DNA of 33,273 nucleotides from an uncultured Lachnospiraceae bacterium (GTDB lineage: Bacteria; Bacillota; Clostridia; Lachnospirales; Lachnospiraceae): positions 1 through 33,273 of the forward strand of contig CANREE010000025.1 in assembly GCA_947629545.1 (NCBI GenBank). The letters are read 5' to 3'. A program made the translations under genes and the position numbers. Shown here one piece after another: positions 28,677 through 33,273 of the stretch (position 1 is the first letter of the stretch; each line of letters begins with the position of its first letter). Below the pieces are notes generated by a model. That model made no database searches. It was not told where the DNA came from and saw only the letters and a program-made list of their open reading frames with translations.

Positions 28677-30080
28677 TCAGAACCGAAAATAGATAAACGG
28701 GTTATACGTGCTGCTGACGAGAAGCACCGTGCAGACCGTCAGAACCGCCGCCACCGCCGCGATCTCGGGAAAAGTTACGGCGTCTTCCCGGTAAAGGGCT
28801 TCCTTAAACTTCGGGCAGAGCCTCTGAACCGGCCCGCAAAGCGCGATCCCCAGGATCAGAAGCGTCCACACCCGCCGGTCCGCGAACATGGCAATCGTCA
28901 AAGCCCCTCCCTTTCCCAGAAACATTACCTGCCACAGCCTGAGAAGCTCTCCCATCTCTTCGACGCGGAACAGGCTCCATCCGATAAGCACCACCGCCAG
29001 CGTGTAGACGTGGTTCAGCACCGGCCACGGGTTCTTCTCAAGCCATTTGCCGAGGAAAGCACGCTCCAGCACCAGAAATACGCCATAGTAGACGCCCCAC
29101 AGGACGAAATTCATACCCGCGCCGTGCCAGAGCCCGGTCACCAGAAACACGAGGAACAGGTTAACATAAGTTCTCATTTTCCCTTTTCGGTTTCCGCCTA
29201 ACGGAATATAGACGTACCGCTTAAACCAGTTCGACAGGGAAATATGCCACCGCCACCAGAACTCCCGGACGGAAGCGGACAGATACGGGTAGCGGAAATT
29301 CTCCATGAAATCGAAACCGAACATCTTCCCCAGGCCGATGGCCATATCCGAATACCCGGAAAAATCGTAGTAGATCTGCAGCGCGTACAGAAGCATCACG
29401 AACCACGCCAGGCCGGTTCCGATCAGGGGACGGTTGGCGTCGCCGAGAACCCGGTCCACAACCGCGGCGAACGCGTTCGCGAAGATCACCTTCTTGCCCA
29501 GGCCGTAAGTGAAACGCCGGATCCCGTAAGCGGTCTTCGTCAGGGAAAGCTGCCTGTGCGCAAGCTGTTCCGACACATCGTGATACTGCACGATAGGCCC
29601 CGCGATCAGCTGCGGAAAGAAGCTGATATAGAGGGCCAGCTTCAGCGGATCCTTCTGGACGTCGATCTCCCCCCGGTAGACGTCGATCACGTAGGATAGG
29701 GCCTGGAACGTATAAAATGAAATGCCGATGGGCAGCGAGATCTCCCGAAGCGCCACAGGCTGCCCCGGAAGGAGATGGTTCGCCAGCTCCGCCAGAAAGT
29801 TAAAGTATTTAAAATATCCCAGAATCGCCAGATTCGCCAGGACGCAGACGGCCAGGACCGCCCTCCTGCGATACCGCGATACCGCCAGTCCCGCCGCGTA
29901 ATTCAGCGCGATGGACGCCGCCATCAGGAAAATGTATTTCGGTTCGCCCCACGCGTAGAAAATCAGGCTGGCCGCCAGCAGAAGAAGGTTCGCCGCAGTC
30001 CGCCGGCGCCGCAGCAGATAATATAGCGCCGCGCAGACCGGCAGGAAATACCACAGAAAAATCAGGGAGCTAAACAGCAT
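28677..30080 (-). CDS. MBOAT-family O-acyltransferase (AlgI-like)
   Basis: A 467-residue polytopic membrane protein of the MBOAT family (AlgI/DltB/PatA type) that passes acyl groups, usually acetyl, across the membrane. It shows the YFKYFNF region, LPIGISFYTFQALSY, FFPQLIAGPI, YYDFSGYSDMAIGLG, FWWRWHISLSNW and the catalytic histidine in GLWHGAGMNF. ATG 30080 has AAGGAG about 10 bases upstream. Its end is 11 bases before the DHHW gene start, so the two form an acylation operon. The polymer modified is not known; an exopolysaccharide or peptidoglycan is likely. It overlaps the Nudix gene by 11 bases. Confidence 0.92.
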   Translation of the reverse strand: MLFSSLIFLWYFLPVCAALYYLLRRRRTAANLLLLAASLIFYAWGEPKYIFLMAASIALNYAAGLAVSRYRRRAVLAVCVLANLAILGYFKYFNFLAELANHLLPGQPVALREISLPIGISFYTFQALSYVIDVYRGEIDVQKDPLKLALYISFFPQLIAGPIVQYHDVSEQLAHRQLSLTKTAYGIRRFTYGLGKKVIFANAFAAVVDRVLGDANRPLIGTGLAWFVMLLYALQIYYDFSGYSDMAIGLGKMFGFDFMENFRYPYLSASVREFWWRWHISLSNWFKRYVYIPLGGNRKGKMRTYVNLFLVFLVTGLWHGAGMNFVLWGVYYGVFLVLERAFLGKWLEKNPWPVLNHVYTLAVVLIGWSLFRVEEMGELLRLWQVMFLGKGGALTIAMFADRRVWTLLILGIALCGPVQRLCPKFKEALYREDAVTFPEIAAVAAVLTVCTVLLVSSTYNPFIYFRF

Positions 30081-31170
30081 TGTTACCGTCTCCTTCTGTC
30101 CATGATCCAACAGACGCCGCTGCCGCCTGCCGCAGCCCGTCCGTCCCCTCCGCTTCCATTCCCAGATATTTCCCAAGCATCAGAAATTCGTCCTCACAGA
30201 TGCAGTTCTTCAGGCTTCCGGAGCGGATTGCGTTCAGACACTCCCTGTAATCCATCCAGACGACGCTCTCCACCTCTGTCTCCTGAAGCATCAGGTCAGC
30301 GGTGTTCACCGGTTTCCGGTACACATACAGCTGTGACAGTTCCGCATCCTTAAACATCCGGCCGTAGAACTCATTTTCCGTATAGACTTTATGCCGGCCC
30401 GCAGGCTCCAGCTCATCCGCCGCGGCCGCGATCCCGAGCTCCTCCTTAAGCTCCCGAAGCGCGGTCGGCAGGTAATCATCTCCTGCCGCCACATGACCCG
30501 CGGAAGAGATATCATAGCATCCCGGATAGGAATCTTTACCCGCGCTGCGCTTCTGCAGCAGCACGTCACAGCCGCTCTTCTCATTGGGACGCACGATCCA
30601 GATATGCGCCGTCGGATGAAGGCTCCCCTCCCGATGGGCCACGCCCCGCTCCCGGACGATTCCGCTTTTCGTGCCGTCTTCATTTAAAATATCAAACAGC
30701 TCCATGGACCGGCCGTTTAACGCCGCGCTCACCAGCTTCCCGCCGCCGTCATAGACCAGCTTCAGGGAAAAGAACGGCTCGTCCTCGTCAAGCAGCCGGA
30801 AGAAAATCTTGTCCCCTTCCCAGAGATTCAGCCCCCAGACCTTATCGACGGGCACCCACTCCAGTTCCCCCTCATCGCAGGCAGCCGCCTCTCCCTCAAA
30901 ACCGTCCGCCGTGAAAAGGGACATGTACTCCGTCTCCCCGCCGCCGGACACAAAAGTGACCAGTCCCCGGAACCGATAGGAGGTCAGCGTATAGCCGGTC
31001 TCCTCCTTTACCTCCCGCAGAAGACACTCCTCCGGGCTTTCGTCCGCCTCGAAATGTCCGCCCACGCCGATCCATTTGTCCTTATTCACATCGTTCTTCT
31101 TCACGGTGCGGTGCAGCATCAGCCAGCTGCCGTTTTTCTCTATATAGCACAGAGTGCTTAAACCTGTCAT
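30070..31170 (-). CDS. Double Nudix hydrolase protein
   Basis: A 366-residue protein with two Nudix domains. The first has a complete Nudix box (38-60: GHFEADES, then REVKEETGY) and resembles MutT/8-oxo-dGTP-type enzymes. The second (225-247: GHVAAGDD, then RELKEELGI) resembles the YfcD/isopentenyl isomerase-like group, with Asp in place of the first Glu. Both domains probably bind Mg. GGAGG lies seven bases before ATG 31170. It is the first gene of a unit with the MBOAT and DHHW genes by overlap, although no functional link is clear. Confidence 0.88.
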   Translation of the reverse strand: MTGLSTLCYIEKNGSWLMLHRTVKKNDVNKDKWIGVGGHFEADESPEECLLREVKEETGYTLTSYRFRGLVTFVSGGGETEYMSLFTADGFEGEAAACDEGELEWVPVDKVWGLNLWEGDKIFFRLLDEDEPFFSLKLVYDGGGKLVSAALNGRSMELFDILNEDGTKSGIVRERGVAHREGSLHPTAHIWIVRPNEKSGCDVLLQKRSAGKDSYPGCYDISSAGHVAAGDDYLPTALRELKEELGIAAAADELEPAGRHKVYTENEFYGRMFKDAELSQLYVYRKPVNTADLMLQETEVESVVWMDYRECLNAIRSGSLKNCICEDEFLMLGKYLGMEAEGTDGLRQAAAASVGSWTEGDGNNAV

Positions 31171-31339
31171 GAGCTTCCTCCGATCCTGCTTTGTCCGCGC
31201 GGTTCTTGCCGGCCTGCCGGCGCATCCCCTTTATCATATCACAAAATTGCGCGATGAAAAGCACAACTTTTGCGGCCACGGGATATTTCCGGAGCATTTT
31301 ACACAAATTAAAGGAAAATCCATCTGGAGGTGACACGAT

Positions 31340-31774
31340 ATGAAGAACAGCGACACTGTAGAACTGCTGAAGGAATGCGACGCCGGCGTAAAGATGGCGG
31401 TCGCCTCTTTCGACGACGTGCTGGAGCGGATCCACAATTCCGATATGAAGGATCTGCTTAAGAAGAGCAAGGCCAGCCATGAGGAACTGGGCAGCGAGAT
31501 CCATTCTCTCCTGGATGAAAAGGGCGGCGGCGAGAAAGATCCCAATCCCGTAGCCAAGACCATGTCCTGGATGAAGACCACCATGAAAATGGGCATGGAC
31601 GAAAGCGACGCCACCGTAGCCGACCTGATCACAGACGGCTGCAACATGGGCGTCAAATCCCTGCAGCGCTATATGAACCAGTATCAGGGCGCGGATGAGA
31701 CCTCCCGCAATATCTGCGGGCGTCTGGTAAGCATGGAGGAGAGTCTGTGCAGGGACCTGCGGGAGTATCTGTAA
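31340..31774 (+). CDS. Ferritin-like helical protein (DUF2383-like)
   Basis: A 144-residue all-helical protein with the pattern of DUF2383/ferritin-like small bundles: [23 protein letters not shown], then [21 protein letters not shown], and a last helix [19 protein letters not shown]. Acidic and His residues are spaced as in a four-helix bundle, but a full metal site is not certain. GGAGGTGA lies about nine bases before ATG 31340. It is divergent from the Nudix gene; the gap between them shows no clear promoter by eye. A stress or spore-associated role is possible. Confidence 0.7.
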   Translation: MKNSDTVELLKECDAGVKMAVASFDDVLERIHNSDMKDLLKKSKASHEELGSEIHSLLDEKGGGEKDPNPVAKTMSWMKTTMKMGMDESDATVADLITDGCNMGVKSLQRYMNQYQGADETSRNICGRLVSMEESLCRDLREYL

Positions 31775-31854
31775 AACGCCCGGATGGGGCTCCCGGCATG
31801 CATTTCACTCTGCACGAATGGGAGCCCGTATGTGAGGTTCCTAAAACGCCCGGA
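31772..31854. repeat. 13-base direct repeat flanking a hairpin
   Basis: TAAAACGCCCGGA occurs at 31772-31784 and again at 31842-31854. Between them GGGCTCCC (31787-31794) pairs with GGGAGCCC (31820-31827). The hairpin may end the preceding transcript, but it has no T-run. The repeats look like footprints of a small insertion or duplication. Confidence 0.55.
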
Positions 31855-31858
31855 ATTC

Positions 31859-31887
31859 TTGACAAATACTTCCGAATAGGCTACAAT
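31859..31887 (+). promoter_or_regulatory. Promoter of mntP
   Basis: TTGACA (31859-31864), 17 bases, TACAAT (31882-31887). Transcription would start at about 31894, at the beginning of the riboswitch. Confidence 0.85.
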
Positions 31888-31893
31888 TATGTT

Positions 31894-32040
31894 CCAGATG
31901 AGGGAGTAGTCGGCGCGGCCTTCCGCCGCGCGATAGAGCCAACATGCTGGCAGACGCGGTTTCCCGCACATGCCTGGTTCTATATGAAAATGATGAGACT
32001 TATCTGCAGTTTTCCGGCTGCAGATAAGTCTCTGTTTATC
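31894..32040 (+). promoter_or_regulatory. yybP-ykoY manganese riboswitch
   Basis: A leader with yybP-ykoY features: GAGGGAGTAG, a GC-rich stem (GGCGCGG with CCGCCGCGC), the conserved GCCAACATGCTGG, and GATGAGACTT. The last element is also the 5' arm of a 15-bp terminator stem (31995-32009 with 32018-32032). Manganese binding would hold that arm in the aptamer and allow read-through into mntP. This class is known to switch on Mn exporters. Confidence 0.85.
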
Positions 32041-32055
32041 AGGGAGGAGTTACCG

Positions 32056-32613
32056 ATGTCGCTGATTGAACTGTTTCTGATCGCCGTCGGCCTGTCCATG
32101 GATGCCTTCGCGGTCTCCATCTGCAAGGGCCTGTCCATGCAAAAGCTGAACGTACGCCACGCCGTGATTATCGGCCTCTATTTCGGCGGTTTTCAGGCGC
32201 TCATGCCGCTTTTCGGATATATGCTGGGCGTCAGCTTCCAGGAAGCCATCACCACCTACGATCACTGGGCGGCGTTTATCCTGCTGGCCATCATCGGCGG
32301 CAACATGATCCGGGAGGCATTGAACCCAGAAGAGGAAAACTGCGGCGATTCGGTAGCTTTCCGCGAGATGCTGCCTCTGGCCATCGCTACCAGCATCGAC
32401 GCTCTGGCCGTAGGCGTCACCTTCGCCTTCCTGCGCGTACATATCCTTCCGGCGGTGTCATTTATCGGCGTCGTCACTTTCTGCCTGTCCATCGTCGGCG
32501 TGAAAGTCGGCAATCTATTCGGCGTGCGCTACAAGTCGAAGGCAGAGATCGTCGGCGGCGCGATCCTGATCATGATCGGCGCGAAAATCCTTCTGGAGCA
32601 TCTGTTTGCCTGA
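32056..32613 (+). CDS. mntP: Manganese efflux pump MntP
   Basis: A 185-residue membrane protein of the MntP family that exports Mn(II). Six hydrophobic segments are seen. The two conserved acidic motifs are [14 protein letters not shown] (about 13-26) and [16 protein letters not shown] (about 115-130), which are internal repeats of one another. GGAGG lies eight bases before ATG 32056. Control by the upstream manganese riboswitch agrees with this function. Confidence 0.95.
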   Translation: MSLIELFLIAVGLSMDAFAVSICKGLSMQKLNVRHAVIIGLYFGGFQALMPLFGYMLGVSFQEAITTYDHWAAFILLAIIGGNMIREALNPEEENCGDSVAFREMLPLAIATSIDALAVGVTFAFLRVHILPAVSFIGVVTFCLSIVGVKVGNLFGVRYKSKAEIVGGAILIMIGAKILLEHLFA

Positions 32614-32633
32614 GCGGGCGGTTGGTGCCTGCC

Positions 32634-32725
32634 GCTTCAGCTCCTTCGCGGATGCGGAACACGCGCAGGTCGTCGCTTCTGTTTCGCAAGCCGTGGTCTG
32701 CTTCAGCTCCCGCGCGGACGCAGAA
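32634..32725. repeat. Direct repeat downstream of mntP
   Basis: GCTTCAGCTCC followed by a GCGGA-GC-GAA pattern occurs at 32634-32660 and again at 32700-32725, with a few substitutions and a 66-base period. The stretch 32614-32739 has no convincing gene. Confidence 0.5.
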
Positions 32726-32739
32726 TACAGCGTTTCAGC

Positions 32740-33273
32740 CTACCACCCCAATCCGGCTCTGTCCTCCACACGCGACCTCGTCGCCGGATTGACCAGAATC
32801 CTTACGCCGGTGATATCCGCGACCTCATAGCTTGACAGCCTGCCCTTCTTCAGATCACTTAACATCTCGTCCTTGTTTTCCATAAAGAGCCGGAACTCAT
32901 CTCCATGATAGGAACGCATCAGATGCAGTACGCCGTCAACGACCGGCTCATCCTCTTCCTGCGGTTCTTTCCCGTTTCCTTCACCGACCTCTTCCAGCGG
33001 TTCCTCACCGGTCTCTGACGCCCTGTCATACGGTACATATTGCAAAAACGGTTCCACCAGAGCCTGATTGTACGTCACCTGATAGCGTACGATTCCCTCC
33101 GGCACGGACGGATCTTCCTCGATGCCGTCCAGATAACGGTTTGTATAGTAGCTCCCTCCCAGGATGAGCGTACTGCCGTCGTCCTTGAGCGTAAAATCAA
33201 AATCCTCCGTCACAAGATATTCGCTGTCGAGCAGCTTCGTGCCTCCGTATTCAAGCGAGGACCACTCTACCAT
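32740..33273 (-). CDS. Unknown protein, C-terminal part (cut by window edge)
   Basis: At least 178 codons on the minus strand, open to the window edge, where an ATG happens to be the first codon. It may be a true start or an internal Met; the lack of a signal sequence or ribosome binding site in view leaves this open. The protein is acidic (EEPLEEVGEGNGKEPQEED stretch), with a beta-rich N-terminal part (FTLKDDGSTLILGGSYYT) and a C-terminal helical part (LFMENKDEMLSDLKKGRL). No known domain is recognised. Confidence 0.65.
   Translation of the reverse strand: MVEWSSLEYGGTKLLDSEYLVTEDFDFTLKDDGSTLILGGSYYTNRYLDGIEEDPSVPEGIVRYQVTYNQALVEPFLQYVPYDRASETGEEPLEEVGEGNGKEPQEEDEPVVDGVLHLMRSYHGDEFRLFMENKDEMLSDLKKGRLSSYEVADITGVRILVNPATRSRVEDRAGLGW

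Noticed and set aside
32606-32830. 74-codon plus-strand frame after mntP with repeated CFSSxADAE
   Set aside because: The repetition comes from the direct DNA repeat there; the frame overlaps the minus-strand gene at the edge and has no ribosome binding site of its own.
1-33273. CRISPR arrays, tRNA or rRNA genes
   Set aside because: No regularly spaced repeats with spacers, no tRNA cloverleaf sequences and no rRNA segments were seen on either strand; the element uses a protein gene (cotJC), not a tRNA, as its target.

Overview
The window looks like a chromosome segment from a GC-rich, spore-forming member of the Firmicutes, most likely a Lachnospiraceae (Clostridia) species. The reasons are an endospore gene set (cotJA, cotJB, cotJC remnant, spoIID, a spoIIQ-like gene), AGGAGG-type ribosome binding sites throughout, an Ile T-box leader, a yybP-ykoY riboswitch before mntP, and typical clostridial prophage genes (PcfJ/PcfK pair, CI-like XRE repressors, large serine recombinase).

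Positions 1 to about 16,855 are one integrated prophage-like element whose left part lies outside the window. From its right end inward it carries a large serine recombinase (15342-16796) and a rightward lysogeny/accessory block (10446-15146). That block holds a CI-like repressor, a His-rich membrane protein, a DUF4160/DUF2442 pair, a second CI-like regulator, an unknown protein, and an XRE-ImmA/IrrE metallopeptidase. A divergent promoter switch (10304-10417) separates it from a long leftward operon. The leftward operon contains small phage proteins, a 3D-domain membrane protein, PcfK, PcfJ, an HUH replication-type endonuclease, a terminator, and then the terminase small and large subunits. 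The large terminase gene carries a frameshift at a run of six Gs, so this copy is probably defective.

The right end of the element lies inside cotJC. The cotJA and cotJB genes are intact, but cotJC runs for only 32 codons before it meets the element, directly beside the recombinase gene. This is the arrangement of the sigK 'skin' and spsM/SPbeta intervening elements, in which a sporulation gene is rebuilt by excision in the mother cell. A candidate SigE-like promoter lies in front of the recombinase. Developmental excision to restore cotJC is therefore the leading hypothesis for the window; it is inference and not shown by the sequence alone.

The right half (16,950-33,273) is ordinary host chromosome, mostly leftward: cotJBA, a CbpB/YkuL-like CBS protein, a degenerate M23 protein (SpoIIQ-like), SpoIID with an altered catalytic position, glycogen phosphorylase, IleS under a T-box, a YczE-like membrane protein, a DHHW/AlgX-like plus MBOAT O-acyltransferase pair, and a double-Nudix protein. 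It ends with a rightward DUF2383-like helical protein, mntP with a manganese riboswitch, and a truncated unknown gene at the edge.
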